64,000 nucleotides of DNA from Sorex araneus (GCF_027595985.1 NC_073307.1:47780509-47844508), one strand, 5' to 3'. Numbered from the stretch's first letter, positions 1 through 11,642 are shown. Program-made: numbers and translations. Notes: generated by a model not told the origin, from the sequence alone.

Positions 1-1084
1 TCTCTACACACTCCCCCGCCCTCCGCCCACCCGACCCCGGCCCCACCTGAGGCCAGCTCAAAGGGAGACCTATGAAAGGACGTGTTCTCCGCCGCCTCAG
101 AAGTTCCCGCCACACAGCCTCTGCCAGCCTTGGGAGGAATTCGCATGCCGGGACCCAGGCCTGCTTCCAGCCCATCCATCCGGAGCTCTGCCCACTTTGA
201 TGTCGAGCGGCTTCCGGCCTCACTGGTCAGCTAAAGTTTCTCTCAGAAACACACACACAGAGACACACAGGTACACACACACACACATCCCAGCAGGGAC
301 CTTCAGAGGAAGGTGAAACCTCTGAGCATCAGAGGCCTTGAGACCCACTTCAGAGAAAGGGTTCCTTGGAAGCTGCCACCAGCACCAGGTTCATCCAGAC
401 TCAAGGAGGACGAAAAGAGTGTCCTGGGGAAATGTGACCTTCCTGGAACCAGGTTACCTGTGTTCTCAGCCGCCCCACCACTCTTGGACTCAGGCTACCA
501 AGTTCACCTCTAGGCACCCAGTTTTCTCCTTCAGAAAGGGGGAATAATAACAGTGCCCAGCTCCTGCTGAGGGGGTGGTGTGCAGGTGACCAGAGACTCT
601 GTTGTTCACTCTGCGTAGGCCTGGTGTATGAGCGCCAGTGACATGAGAACGACTGTGACTATCATTGTCCTGTGCTTCGTCTTGACGCCTCCAGGCGAGG
701 AGCCTTAGGGACCAACTTCCCCAGACTCCTGGCAAACTCATTCCTCTCCTCCCAGTTTTTCAATGGCTGCCAACTTCAGAGCAAAAAGCTCAAGTTTGTT
801 GACTTGGCACCCCAGGGCCTGAACACTCACTTCCTCCTTCCTGTCAGTGTCACGGGACGTGGCCCTCATCACACTCACAGGGAGGGGTCCAGGTTATCGT
901 TTACCTCTACTTGGAGAAACCAGCTTTTCTGCACGCAGTCTCTGGAGCCCCTACCTGGTGGTAGGGGAGCCTGAGTCCTCTGAAATACAGAAAGGACGAG
1001 AGTGCAACAGCATCCTGGGCGTTTCAGATTCCAGGCCCAGCTCCGTATGTCCCTGATCTCACTGGCTCCTCAGGCGGCTCTAGG
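1..1084. other. Intergenic, no gene recognised
   Basis: GC-rich unique-looking sequence with only short open frames and no exon-like structure. A short (CA)n tract lies at about 249-290. This could be the distal upstream flank of the neighbouring gene, but nothing in it identifies one. Confidence 0.5.
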
Positions 1085-1215
1085 AATGGAGTCAATTTAT
1101 CGGCACTGTCTGTATCTCACAGATGGAGAAACTGAGAAACCAAGAAAGCAACCAGTAAGTCATTTGCCCGGGGGCCCGCAGCTCTATCAGAGCCAGCAGC
1201 AGGTCAAGAGCCAAC
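1085..1215 (+). mobile_element. MIR-like ancient SINE
   Basis: The stretch has the MIR core order: a cagatggagaaactgag-type block, then a 'gtaagtcatttgcccgg' block and an 'agagcca' block. Divergence is high, as expected for this old family. Confidence 0.6.
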
Positions 1216-2282
1216 AGTGCCTGTGGTGTTCATTCCCCGCCACTCTCCCCGGTTAGAGACACCAGGTGTTAATGGGGTCTCCGTGTGCGGTTTGCCCTCT
1301 GCACCTGAGTGGGGAGATGCCAAGCCTCCCAGTGAAGGGAAGAGCCTTTCACGGGTACCCACTCTGGCACCAACATTCCGGGCAGAGTGCTCCCTGCTTC
1401 CCCATTGGACTCCAGGTGGAAATGGAGTCCAATGGAACAACCTTGGAAACTTGCTCCAGTTCCCTTCTCTGATGGCCCCCGCTGTCTGCTCTGGTCAGCT
1501 CTTGGGGACAAAGACTGCCCCAGGCTCTGTCTTCTCACCCTCAGACATCATGCTGCTGCCTCCCTGATGGAAGCAAGAGCCAGTTTCCCAGGGCAGCAAA
1601 TGTACTGTGCCTTTCTTCTAGGGGACTGCGGAAACCCAGCCCCCACGCCTCCTGGCCTCTGGCCGCTAGCCCCGCCCGGAAGCTCGCTAATGACAGGGCT
1701 GCGTGCTTCTGTTCCCATGGCAACAGCTGTGCTCACTTAGCCCATCACTTTTGCCTCTCTTGCGGGTGTGAAAGTTACTCCGCAGAGAAGTGCTTAACCC
1801 TCTGCGGCAGGGCTGTGGGTCCTTCCGCTCCCCGGTCAAGCTCATGTTCTCTTTCCTCCCTTTCACCCTCAGATCAGCTCTGATTTCAGTCTTTGGAGAG
1901 ACCTGGCTGGCCCCCACACCCCCACCTCCCTGTGTCTCGGGGGGCCTCTTTATGGCTCTATTAGATTACAGTCTGCCTGGTTCACAGGCATTTATGTCTC
2001 CTTCAAGCCACCGGTTGGTGAGTGAGCAGTTCGTAGTAGGTGCTAAACAAACATTTGTTTGAATTTATTTGAATTTCCCTTTTTGGGTTTTAAAAAATTA
2101 CTATTATTACCCATACAGACCATTACTAATAATCCCTTGTGCTTGTAAACTTATTTACAGTTTATATATAGCTTCATGCTTGAGGGCACTGCGTCCAGTC
2201 TGCCCTTGCTAGCTGTGTGACCAGTGCAAACACGTCACAGCTCTCAACCTCTTCTCCTCCCAGGAGCGCTCACGACATTTTT
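1216..2282. other. Intergenic, nothing recognised
   Basis: No repeat family, splice-flanked coding block or RNA gene is visible. The last 250 bases are AT-rich. Confidence 0.5.
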
Positions 2283-2468
2283 CGTTCTTTTTTTTCTTTT
2301 TGGGTCACACTTGGCAATGCACAGGAATTACTCCTGGCTTTGCACTCAGGAATTACTCCTGGTGGTCCTCAGTGGACCATATGGGACATATGGGATGCTG
2401 GGAATCGAACCCGGGTCAGCCGAGTGCAAGGCAAACGCCCTACCTGCTGTGCTATCGCTCCAGCCCCC
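2283..2468 (-). mobile_element. SINE type A
   Basis: The minus strand carries the tRNA-like head (A box TAGCACAGC, B box GGTTCGATTCC) and the full A body. It is flanked by a near-perfect 13-bp TSD, tcacgacattttt at 2270 and tcatgacattttt at 2469. A 10-bp 'catatgggac' duplication sits inside the body. Confidence 0.9.
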
Positions 2469-2665
2469 TCATGACATTTTTCTAAGGAAAAAAGCCCCAC
2501 TTTCTTGCTTAAGCTGAGGTCAGTGTTCTGTCTTGTCTGAGGGCTTACCCCGAGAGGCCAGGTGTCACCGGTGGGATGTCATCTCTTGAAGCGGGGTTCC
2601 TACTCAGCTCAATCTCTGGCGTATCTCTATCAAGCGCAGGGCAGGCATAGAACAGATGAATAATG

Positions 2666-2861
2666 GTTTTTTGTTTTGTTTTGTTTTGTTTTTTGCCTTT
2701 TTGGGTCACACCGGCGATGCACAGGGGTTACTCCTAACTCTGCACTCAGGCATTACCCCTGGCGGTGCTCAGGGGACCATATGGGATGCTGGAAATTGAA
2801 CCCAGGTTGGCCACGTGCAAGGCAAACAAACGCCCTACCCACTGTGCTATCGCTCCAGCCC
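2666..2861 (-). mobile_element. SINE type A
   Basis: Full-length copy whose tail appears on the + strand as a (TTTTG)n run. A 4-bp 'aaac' duplication lies in the head. Confidence 0.88.
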
Positions 2862-2897
2862 TGAAAAATGGATTTTTCTCTGGTGAATGTTTGTAGG

Positions 2898-3049
2898 GGT
2901 TTTGGGTTTGTTTGGGGGCCACACCCTGGGTTTATTCCTGGCTCAGTGCTCAGGGATAACTCCTGGTTGTGCTTGGGGAACCATTTGGGGTGACAGGGAT
3001 TGGCTATGTGCAAGGCAAGTTCCCTACCGCTGCACTGTCTCTCCAGCCA
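2898..3049 (-). mobile_element. Old SINE
   Basis: Divergent copy. The 'ggcaag' and 'tctctccagcc' head remnants and the 'actcctgg' body motifs remain. Confidence 0.6.
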
Positions 3050-3252
3050 CTTGTCTGGTTCTTGAGATGGGTGTAGCGCCCTCCTGGGGGAGACTGACTG
3101 CCACTGGGAAAGCCAGGCCTAGGCTCCTCCCAGTATGGGCATGTGCTCCTGCAAGATCATACACCCCATTTGAATTTCCTTTCTTTATAATGCCATGGGC
3201 ATTCCAAAGATCTATTTCTATTGTACCTCAATACCATAGACTATATTCATCT

Positions 3253-3423
3253 ATTTATTTTTCCTGAGCACCGTCACATCTAGCAGTGCTCAGGACTTAC
3301 TATAGTGGGGCCTGGGGACCATATGTCTGGGGTGAGCCCTCAGGATGCCAAGGATCGAACATGGGTCAGCTAGGCACAAGGCAAGCACTGTCTTTTCTAC
3401 TAGGAGTACTATCGCTCTGGTCC
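3253..3423 (-). mobile_element. Old SINE
   Basis: Body and head motifs are recognisable ('gtgctcagg', 'ggaccatatg', 'atcgaac', 'ctatcgctctgg') with many changes. Confidence 0.6.
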
Positions 3424-3510
3424 AAAACCATATACTTTAATACCTTTGTTACCATCTTACCTAAGCTAAAATTTTAAATTAGCTAGTTTAATTAATGAAA
3501 ATATAAAACA

Positions 3511-3895
3511 GGGGCTTGAAAGATAGTGCAGGAGATAAGATGCTTGCCTTGGGGTTGGAGGGATAGCACAACGGGTAGGGCATTTGCCTTGCACGCGGCC
3601 AACCTGGGTTTGATTCCCAGCATCCCATATGGTCCCCCAGAACTGCTAGGAGTAAATCCTAAGTGCAGAGCCAGGAGTAACCCCTGAGCATTGCTGGATG
3701 TGACCCAAAATGCAAAAAAAAAACCAAACAAACAAGAGATGTTTTCCTTGTATGTAGCCAACCCCAGTCCAAATCCCCAAGTACCCAACAGTCCTATGAG
3801 TATGGTAACTAGCAGCCTCTCCTAAAAACAGAGTCAGATGTAGCCCCTGAGTACTGCTGGAAACAACTCAAAAATAAACTAAATAAATAATTAAA
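3511..3895 (+). mobile_element. Old SINE split by a younger SINE
   Basis: The head (3511-3550) and the body (3737-3895) of one old SINE are separated by the type A copy at 3551-3736. Confidence 0.65.
3551..3736 (+). mobile_element. SINE type A nested in an older SINE
   Basis: Full-length copy. TSD agatgcttgcctt (3538-3550) and agatgttttcctt (3737-3749). Confidence 0.88.
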
Positions 3896-3907
3896 ATAAA
3901 ATATAGT

Positions 3908-4156
3908 ATCACTGTAGCACTGTCATCCTGTTGCTCATGGATTTGCTCGAGCAGGCACCAGGAACGTCTCCATTGTGAGACTTGTTGTTACTGTTTTTGG
4001 CATATCGAATATACCACGGGTAGCTTGCCAGGCTCTGCTGTATGGGTGGGATACTCTGTGTAGCTTGTCAGGCTCTCCGAGAGGGACAAAGGAATCAAAC
4101 CCGGGTCAGCCACATGCAAGGCAAATGCCCTACCCGCTATGCTCTCATTCCAGCCC
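3908..4156 (-). mobile_element. SINE type B
   Basis: On the minus strand: tRNA-like head, then the B body with two GGCAAGCTACC-type motifs, the GATATGCCAAAAACAGTAAC block and the CTCGAGCAAATC end. TSD aaaatatagta at 3897 and 4157. Confidence 0.88.
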
Positions 4157-4189
4157 AAAATATAGTAATTTTTAAAAATTTAGTGAGTT

Positions 4190-4345
4190 TACTAAGGGGG
4201 TGGGTGACAGTGTGGGAGGGGACTTTGAGACATTGGTGGAGGGAAACTGGCAGTGATGGCAGGTTTGGGACTGGAACATGGTATGCCTGAAATTCTATTA
4301 TTAACAAAATTATAAACCATGTGCCCAAAGGAACACAGTGGGGGT
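4190..4345 (+). mobile_element. L1 3' end fragment, sense
   Basis: Reverse-complement relation to the antisense L1 3' ends at 13957 and 16739: 'acattggtggaggga', 'ggaacatggtatgcctgaaat', then 'aaaattataaacc'. The L1 assignment rests on recalled similarity of this repeated segment to L1 3' untranslated sequence. Confidence 0.6.
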
Positions 4346-5671
4346 ACATACAGCAGTACTATGTACCATATAGTTACACCTACAATAGATGGGTCTGTAA
4401 GCAAGCATGTACAGGCTTTTTAAAAAAAATCTGGTTATTATTCCCTGAATGATATAGTCTCTCAGCTATTTTGCAGAACATCTCCATCACATTAGGTATT
4501 ATGACTCATTTAGAGAGGGTTCAAGTACTTGAGGGACACGGGCATGGCCTCAGCAGCCTAGCGCAGCACCAGGGAATGAAGAATCTGGGAGAGTGTGTTA
4601 CATGCTAAAGCTGCAGCCTGTTATACAAAAGGCAGAAGCATCTGAGGCTTTTATCATGCACTGGGGTCGGAACCCATCCTTCGTGCATATAATTATCCAT
4701 GTATGAATCCATGTCTTATTACATTCCATCTATCAGAAATTTAGAGAAAATCCAATTAACCACACAAGAGGGAAGAGTGAATTATCTTTCCGTTTTCTCC
4801 ATAGAAACAATTACAGAATCATTTTCCTAGCAGGACTATGACCAGATGGTGCCCAGGGCCTGTCCTCACCCTTCAGCCCTGCAGAACTTTCCCCATGTCA
4901 GTAACCCAGTCTTCCCCACTTGGTTCGTCCCCACACGTGGTCACAAGGCCCCAGTCCTAACGCCTGTGTATACTCCTCCAATCCAACTAAAAAAAAAAAA
5001 AAAAAAAGCTGACTGGGCTCTGCTTCAGAGGACTCGGGCCCCAGATTTTAGATCCTAAAGAATTAAGGGATTAAAGTAACCCAGACTCCGTGTCCAAAAC
5101 CTCCCTCCCCACCACTTTCCATTCCTTCCTCTCCCCAGAAAATGAAATCAGACTTATTTCCTTTCACGAAGGAATGCGGCCTCCATGCTTCTGGCCCCAG
5201 ACACGGTGTCTCAATTACCGTGTGAAAGGCCATCTAAACATTGGCAAGTCTGCAAGGTTTTTCTTTCCACCTTTTCCTCCACCCCAGCCGTCCTCTCCCC
5301 CCATCTGCCCTGTCCCACCATGTCCTCAAGGGAACCCCAGCCTCTCCTCCACTCAAACCACCTCCTTGCATGCTTTGACCACCCGCTCCCTTGGCTGACT
5401 CTGCGATTCACATGCCTCGTCGGTGGTCGTGTCTCTCTGAGGGTGTCTGTCCCGGGGTTCCTGACTCGGGCTGGGAAGGAGGAATGGCAATGCAGAGTGC
5501 TGAGTCGCAGGAGGTGATGAGTTTAGTCTCAGGTGCAGTCTAGACTTTCATCTACATCACCACTTCCTCAAATACAACTGGAGACATCATGGTTGTGAAC
5601 TCAGAAGGGGTGTCCGGCTGGACTCATTCATTCTTTAGGACAAGCAGCCCCCACTCCTTCTTGGTCGAAGC
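4346..5671. other. Intergenic, nothing recognised
   Basis: No gene or clear repeat apart from an A-tract at about 4989-5007. 5240-5400 is rich in pyrimidines. Confidence 0.45.
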
Positions 5672-5824
5672 TCAGATGTCCCACATGGCTGATGGAAATG
5701 TCAAATGGGGCAGCTCTTGTGGAAAACACACGATTCCGCATAGGATTAACCATATGGTTAGCCAGCAATTCCACTCCACGCCATATACCCAAAAGAACTG
5801 AAAATAGGTATTCAAACAAATGCC
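5672..5824 (+). mobile_element. L1 fragment, sense
   Basis: Matches the familiar mammalian L1 order 'gctgatggaaatgtcaaatgg', 'tgtggaaaac', 'accatatg', 'ccagcaattccactcc', 'atatacccaaaagaa'. The frame is broken. Confidence 0.8.
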
Positions 5825-5925
5825 TTTTATTCTGTCTTTAGTTTGGGGGCCACACTCAGAGGGGCTTATGGCGCTGGAGATTGAAACTACATACAAAGCA
5901 TTTGGGCATGATCCTGAACTCAAAA
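5825..5925 (-). mobile_element. Old SINE fragment
   Basis: A short divergent body ('gggggccacactcag') follows directly on the L1 fragment. Confidence 0.45.
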
Positions 5926-5974
5926 ATTCCTCTTAAGTGAAAAGAAATTCTACTGTCCTGTTTACGAAAGCAGC

Positions 5975-6225
5975 AGGGTTGTTGCATGCAATTTAGAAAA
6001 CCTTGAAAAAGATTAGGAAAAAATAGAGCTCCCCATAGTTTCCATGACTCAGACAGTCATGATTAACATTTCTGATTTCCATGTCTTTTTTTCCCCCTAT
6101 GCCTTTCCAGTTATAGACGCATACCTGGAGAGAACGTATTTGATGCCTCTTTATTCTGTCTTCTGCCTTTTTTCACTTCAGGTCGTTTAGACCTCTTTCT
6201 AGCCATCATTTCAATATGTGAGAGC
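5975..6225 (+). mobile_element. Ancient interspersed repeat, family not assigned
   Basis: Contains the order 'aatttagaaaacc', 'gattaggaaaaaat', 'cacttcagg', 'cctctttctagcc', which I know from an old, common mammalian repeat (probably LINE-derived). I could not check a library. Confidence 0.45.
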
Positions 6226-6249
6226 TGTGTCTTGGATGGGAGGCCGTCA

Positions 6250-6480
6250 AAGTTTCCTTTGATGAAGTGGCATTTGAACAGGCCCTTGGAGGGTCAGGAA
6301 GCAGAGGGGGACGGTGCTGGGCATTCCCAGCAGAGGCTGGTGTGTGGACACAAGAAAAGTCGGTGACATGTTGCCTCCTACAAGTGGCTTTTGATAGACG
6401 AGGAACAGGGGGCCCAGAAGGGCAAATAATGTGACCAAAGCTGGACAGTGATGGAGTGTTAAGGCTCAGACTTCAACTCA
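6250..6480 (+). mobile_element. Ancient repeat fragment followed by MIR-like segment
   Basis: 6250-6345 carries the 'gtggcatttgaacaggcccttgg' and 'gcattcccagcagagg' blocks, shared with an unassigned ancient family also seen at 39541 and about 50245-51010. 6365-6480 ends with MIR-like 'gacgaggaac' and 'cagacttcaactcagatc' blocks. Confidence 0.5.
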
Positions 6481-6560
6481 GATCACCCCACTCTTCTCTG
6501 GCTCCTCCCCAGCTATTAGGCCTCTAAATCCCTGCTCCTGCCCCCTTTTATTTTTGATAT

Positions 6561-6737
6561 AATTTTTTTTTCACTTTTAGGGTCACACCCATTGATGCTC
6601 AGGGGTTACTCCTGGCTCTGCACTAAAGAATTACTCCTGATGGTGCTCGGGGGATTGTATGGGATGATGGGGATCAAACACAGGTTGGCCACATGCAAGG
6701 CAAACGCCCTACCTGCTGTCCTATCACTCCGGCCCCC
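6561..6737 (-). mobile_element. SINE type A
   Basis: Full length. Perfect 12-bp TSD tatttttgatat at 6549 and 6738. Confidence 0.9.
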
Positions 6738-6754
6738 TATTTTTGATATTAAAA

Positions 6755-6870
6755 AAAAAAACTTTAGACAACATGATTTACAAAGTCGTTCGCAACAGTT
6801 GTTTCAGGTATTCAATATTCCAACACTAGCTCCACCACCAATGTGCCTTTATCAACGCACCCCGAGACTG
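6755..6870 (-). mobile_element. L1 3' end fragment, antisense
   Basis: 'tttacaaagtcgttc', 'ttcaatattccaacac', 'ccaccaccaatgtg' match the antisense L1 3' end seen elsewhere in the window. Confidence 0.6.
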
Positions 6871-6879
6871 CTCCCTTAG

Positions 6880-7706
6880 CAGGCACTAATAAATTTATTT
6901 TATATTACTTATTACAACACAGACCTCATAATGATGTTGCAAAAATCATGGCCCGAGGATTTACTGAGCTGTGAGGTGCACGCCGGGCCTTCTGCATTAT
7001 TGTTTCCACTCACTGAGCTTTGTGAGCTTCTACCCTGTTTTACTGTCTAATATTCTTGTTTCTCCCGGGCTGTCGGCTCTGTGAAATTTGGAGGAGTTTC
7101 ACGGGCGCATCTATGGCTGCATGCTCCAGGGCTTTGGGGCTAGGATGATCCCTGCAGGTGTCTCTCCAGGCGGCTTGAGACCCTCCCCTCAGCCGTGAAC
7201 CTGGTGCTTCCTCCTGCGAGACTGCCATTGTGGAGGTGGCTGCGGGATGACAGCCTCTGCGCTGACCTGGGGGGCTTTGGAGACGGAGATGACTCAGGAA
7301 CTTCCGCCGCCTCCACGCGGCCCTGAAGCAGGATGGTGATTTCGGGTACACTCTGCAAAGAGGTCCACGCTGGGACTGGTCACTGCCTGAGCCGGGAGCG
7401 ACTGGTGGGAGGCAGTCAGTAGCCTGGGTGACACCGACAGCCCACACATGCTGACACTCATCTGGGAACATGTCCCTCCCCCCGGGAGCAGACAGCGTTA
7501 GGGACACGGGTTTTGCCACCGAACAAGCAGCTTGGGTTGGGTTTGCGGTCCCACCTCTGTCCCTTGCAGGGGTGTGACCTGGAAACTGCTTTGGCCTCTC
7601 TGGGGCTCTGACACTGGAAATGCAGAACTTACTCACATGGAAAGCAGAGGTCAGGACTTCACAATGGCACAGAGCAGGAGAGAACTTTCCAGAATTGGTA
7701 GCTAAG
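6880..7706. other. Intergenic, nothing recognised
   Basis: A 265-codon minus-strand frame (7040-7837) covers this block. It runs into a SINE and shows no domain, so I do not treat it as a gene. Confidence 0.5.
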
Positions 7707-7841
7707 GGCTGGAGAGATAGGATGACAGAAAGGTGCTCACCTTGGCTGGATCCCCCGCAGCACATTCGGACCCCACAGCCCCACCAAGCCAGGAGGAAGC
7801 CCTGAGCACAGCCATGGATGGCTCCCAAACAAAACAAAACT
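7707..7841 (+). mobile_element. Old SINE
   Basis: Head 'gggctggagagatagg' and tail 'ggctcccaaacaaaacaaaac' remain, with a shortened body. Confidence 0.6.
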
Positions 7842-7942
7842 GGTGGTTAGTAGAAAGATACTAGTAACTACTCTCGGGGATGAGCTCCTGCAACCAGTAT
7901 TTCCTGATTGCCTCCGGGTAGGAACAGAAATAGGACCAGGGC

Positions 7943-8080
7943 TGTTGGGTTCAATCTCCTGCACCCCAGATGGTCCCCTGAGCACTGCCAGGAGTAATTC
8001 CTAACTGCAGCGCCAAGAGTCACCCTCGAGCATCGCCAGATGTGGCCCCAGAACAATAAATAAATAGATAAATAAATACA
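7943..8080 (+). mobile_element. SINE type A, 5'-truncated
   Basis: Begins near the B box ('gggttcaatctcc'), keeps the whole body and ends in a (AAAT)n tail. Confidence 0.75.
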
Positions 8081-8091
8081 CAAATCAGTAA

Positions 8092-8267
8092 TTTTTTTTT
8101 TTTTTTTTGCTTTTTGGGTCACACCTGCACAGGGGTCACTCCTGGCTCTGTACTCAGGAATTACCCCTGGCGGTGCTCAGGGGACCATATGGGATGCTGG
8201 GAATCGAACCCAGGTTGGCCGCGTGCAAAGCAAACACCCTACCTGCTGTGCTATCGCTCCAGGCCCC
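8092..8267 (-). mobile_element. SINE type A
   Basis: Long T-run tail and full body and head. TSD aaatcagtaa at 8082 and aaaccagtaa at 8268. Confidence 0.88.
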
Positions 8268-8382
8268 AAACCAGTAAATTAAAAGGAAGAAAGCAAGAGG
8301 ACCAGGGCTTCCTAGGACTGGAGGCTGCCTGATTGCTGATGGAACCAGTGAAGGCCTTTGCTGAGCAAGGATAACACAGACC

Positions 8383-8494
8383 TTTTATTTTTGTTTTTGA
8401 GTCATAACCGGAGGTGCTTGGGCTCTGCTCCAGGCCATTGCTGGGGGGTGAACCTCAGTGGTGCTTAGTAGGAGAAGTGTGGCCTCAGCCCTAG
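8383..8494 (-). mobile_element. Old SINE fragment
   Basis: Only the tail and a degenerate body ('gagtcataaccggaggtgct') are left. Confidence 0.4.
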
Positions 8495-8754
8495 GAACCT
8501 TTCTCCCCGGCCCCAGGAAACACTGCTATTCTGTGGAATATAGACCAGTGGGGGGACATTGAGGCCACCGGCAGGCAAATCAGCAGTAAAATTGCAGGTA
8601 TGGTGGAGGGTGACAGAGGAAGCCTCTTAGGTGGAATGCCAGGTGGCTTCTGAGTAGGGGTCAGTGAGATGCCAACCTTCAAAGGGGAAGCAGAGGGCCC
8701 ACCGCAGAAATTGTGGGCAAAGGCGGATGTTTACTTATTTCATAATGCGTTTCT

Positions 8755-8940
8755 GGGGACCAGAGAGATAGCATAGCCAGCAGGAGACTTGCTTTGCTTG
8801 CAGTCAACCTGGGTTCTATCCCCAACATCCCATATACTTCTCTGAGCACTGCCAGAAGTGATTCCTGAGCGCTGATTCAGGACTAAACCCTGGAGGATCA
8901 CCAGCTGTGACTCCCAAACAAAACAACAACAATAAAAGAT
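8755..8940 (+). mobile_element. Old SINE, type A body
   Basis: 'gaccagagagatagcat' head, 'aacatcccatat' junction, 'gtgattcctgagcgctga' body, (AAC)n-rich tail. Confidence 0.72.
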
Positions 8941-9313
8941 CACTTTCATGCCTCTGGAGAGTGGGGTTCTAGAACCAGCCACTCAAGGGCCTGAATCAGA
9001 ACTAAGTTGGAAAGAAAGTGATTATTTTCCGGGGTGGGGGGGGGGCATGTTCTCTCCAGGCGGCCTTGACCATAAGCCCTCCCAGGGTGAGCAGGACCCT
9101 TGGATCAGGTCCCCCCAAAGCCAGAGGACTGGTTGGAGGGGGCCCAGCCCATAGCCACAGCCGCATTCAGAACAAGTCTGCCCGAACAATTGGACCTGAG
9201 GAACTCAGAGTTCACCTGTCGCCCAGATGCAAGGAGCCCTGTCTTGCCAGGCCTCTGGGATGAGGCTTTCCGAGAACTAGAGATCACCTGATTTCTGTTG
9301 TTTATGATGAAGG
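8941..9313. other. Intergenic, nothing recognised
   Basis: Contains a G-run at about 9035-9044. No gene or repeat family seen. Confidence 0.5.
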
Positions 9314-9562
9314 CGGGGCTGGAGTGATATCACAGCAGGTAGGGCGTTTGCCTTGCATGCGGCTGACCCGGGTTCCATTCCTCCATCCCTCTAGGAGAGC
9401 CTGGCAAGCGACCGAGAGTATCCACCCGCATGGCAGAGCCTGGCAAGCTACCCATGGCATATCCTATATGCCAAAAACAGTAACAACAAGTCGCACAATG
9501 GAGACGTTACTGGTGCCTGCTCGAGCAAATCGATGAACAACGGGACAACAGTGCTACAGTGC
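9314..9562 (+). mobile_element. SINE type B, sense copy
   Basis: The clearest sense copy of type B: head 'ggctggagtgatatcacagc', B box 'gggttccattcc', two GGCAAGC(T)ACC motifs, 'tatgccaaaaacagtaacaa' and 'ctcgagcaaatcgatgaac'. Perfect 10-bp TSD atgatgaagg at 9304 and 9563. Confidence 0.9.
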
Positions 9563-9789
9563 ATGATGAAGGAGGAGCAGAGGAAACACAGCGGTCAACC
9601 CGAGGCCCACAGGCGCTGAGGTGGGGTAGGGCAGGAGGAGCACCCAGGCTCACTCAAATCCAGGGACCAGCACCTGCCTTGACTATCCTAAGTAGGAAAG
9701 ACCATTTCCTGAGCACACTTCAGAGAGAAAAACACTGAAGTCAGAGGGGAGGGCATCGCAGTACTAATTAAGAATAATGGATAATAAGG

Positions 9790-9960
9790 ATGGAGAGACA
9801 GACAGGAGGAGAGAGGGGAAGGGGGTAAAGCACTTGCCTTGCATGCAGCACACTCTGGTTTGATTCCCTGGCACCACATGTGGTCCCCTAAGCAGGTCAT
9901 GAGTGACCCCTGAGTGAGCAGTAGCCACTGAGTACTTCTGGGTATAACCCAACCGATCTC
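9790..9960 (+). mobile_element. Old SINE
   Basis: 'gcacttgccttgcatgcag', 'tggtttgattccctggc', 'cccctgagt' remain. Confidence 0.6.
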
Positions 9961-10234
9961 CACATAAATGAAATGAGAGATGGGTCAAAAGACAGAAATG
10001 AGGTTTTTTTGTGTGTGTTCTGGGCCCCAAATTTCATCCCCAGTGCTACTCAGACCAGACCCTCTTCCTCCAGGCTTAGCCCTGGGGACCCCCCTAGCAC
10101 TGGTATGCCCAGCCTGTGCCCAAACATTGTTGGGCCCAAGACTGAATTGTCAGGCCCACATGGCCAGACCAAGTATTGCTAGTTGGGGGGAGGGTTGCAC
10201 CCCACCAAAGAAACTGAGCACATTATGGGTCAAG

Positions 10235-10406
10235 CAGTATGATAAGAATTTGATCTACATTTCACTAGGGCCCTGTGATGTAGGCAGGTCACTAGAGATG
10301 GGGGAAATGGAACCTCAAGAGGGCCCGTTACATGCCCAAGGGCAAGGAAATACTAAGTGGAGAAATCAAGATTTGAATCCAGGTCTTCTGTTTCTAAAGC
10401 TCACTC
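10235..10406 (+). mobile_element. MIR-like element, target of a younger SINE
   Basis: MIR-type 'gaaatggaacctcaagag', 'catgcccaagggcaagg', 'gatttgaatccaggtcttctg'. Confidence 0.7.
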
Positions 10407-10594
10407 TGGTTTGGTTTGGTTTTAATTTTTGCTTTTTGGGTCACACTCGGCAATGCACAGGGGCCACTCCTGGCTCTGCACTCAGGAATTACTCCTGGCG
10501 GTGCTCAGGAGACCATATGGGATGCCGGGGATCGAACCTGGGTCGGCCGCATGCAAGGCAAACGCCCTACCCACTGTGCTATTGCTCTAGACCC
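10407..10594 (-). mobile_element. SINE type A
   Basis: Full length, inserted at the end of the MIR. Perfect 14-bp TSD tctaaagctcactc at 10393 and 10595. Confidence 0.92.
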
Positions 10595-10608
10595 TCTAAA
10601 GCTCACTC

Positions 10609-11559
10609 GACTTGTTGGGCGTCTGCTTTTTTTAAAAAAATTTTTTTTGTTTTTCCTCAAGACAAAGTTCTGCTCTTACAGGGGAATCCATTCTGAGCAA
10701 AGGTAGAAAATAAACGCAAGGAAAACTGACTAATGTTAGCAAATTCTCCACAGACACTGTTACCTTGCAAAGAGCCCAGCATGAGGGCTGTTCTCAAGTG
10801 ATGACACAGCGAGATTAACACATAATTGGAAAGGTGTCGCTGATTCACTGACGCTATAGCAGGGCTTTCTCCTTCAAAGAATCAAAGCAGGAGGCAACCC
10901 CCCCCCGCCCCGCCCCCTTCCCGGGCAGGAGCTGAGCTCTGGAGTGCGCCTGGGGGACTTCCCAGGTTTTCCTTCTGCAGAGAGGAGGACCGTGGCACCC
11001 ACCTCTTGTGGTCAGGGGCAATCACAGCGAAGGCCAGCGCATGAGGCTGCTGTGAGTGACCCCTCCCCCTTCCTTCCCTTACATGAACTCACCAGTGTTT
11101 AGGGGCTCCCAGACCCATGGCAGTGAGAGTGGAGGGAGTCTTCCCCGCCCCAACAGGCCGTTCTGGCAGACCAGTAGACGTCTGAGCAGGGCCCAGGGGA
11201 TGCCCTGGGACTCAGACTCCCAAGACACCCCTCCACTTCGTATGCTGCTCCCCAGTCTAGCTGTCGCCTATGCTTATGGCCACCAAGGTGCAGTTTTGTC
11301 CTCCCGTGAGCCTCTGTATGAGCTTCCGATGATGGTCACAAGTCCAGGATTTCTCAGTGCTCGCCCATTACCTCCGATCCACCATTCCCACATCCCTCAT
11401 TAGTTTTGATAAATTTGCTGCAGCTCCCAGACTGAACTCCCCCACCTTCTTCCAGCCTTGGGCCTGGTGTGACGTCTCTCTGGCCCTTCCACTCCTGTCT
11501 AGATTCTTGTTTCCTTCCTCCGACGTTCTGTGCAAAGTCACATTTATCCTCTGGACAAA
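10609..11559. other. Intergenic, SINE-free block
   Basis: No gene recognised. C/G-runs at 10899-10915; GC-rich from about 10900 to 11250. Confidence 0.5.
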
Positions 11560-11642
11560 GAGGTCCTCCTCCTCCTCTTCCTCCTCCCCCTCCCCCTCTT
11601 CTTCCTTCTCTTCTTCCTCTTCCTCCTCCTCCTCCTCCATTC
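11560..11642. repeat. (TCC)n/(TTC)n microsatellite
   Basis: Interrupted CCT/CTT triplets. They give artefactual poly-Ser, poly-Pro and poly-Glu frames. Confidence 0.85.

Noticed and set aside
7040..7837. 265-codon minus-strand frame
   Set aside because: Its first part is SINE-derived. The rest shows no family resemblance and no splice context.
9314..9562. tRNA gene, because of intact A and B boxes
   Set aside because: The boxes belong to dispersed SINE heads. No cloverleaf-forming tRNA gene is present.
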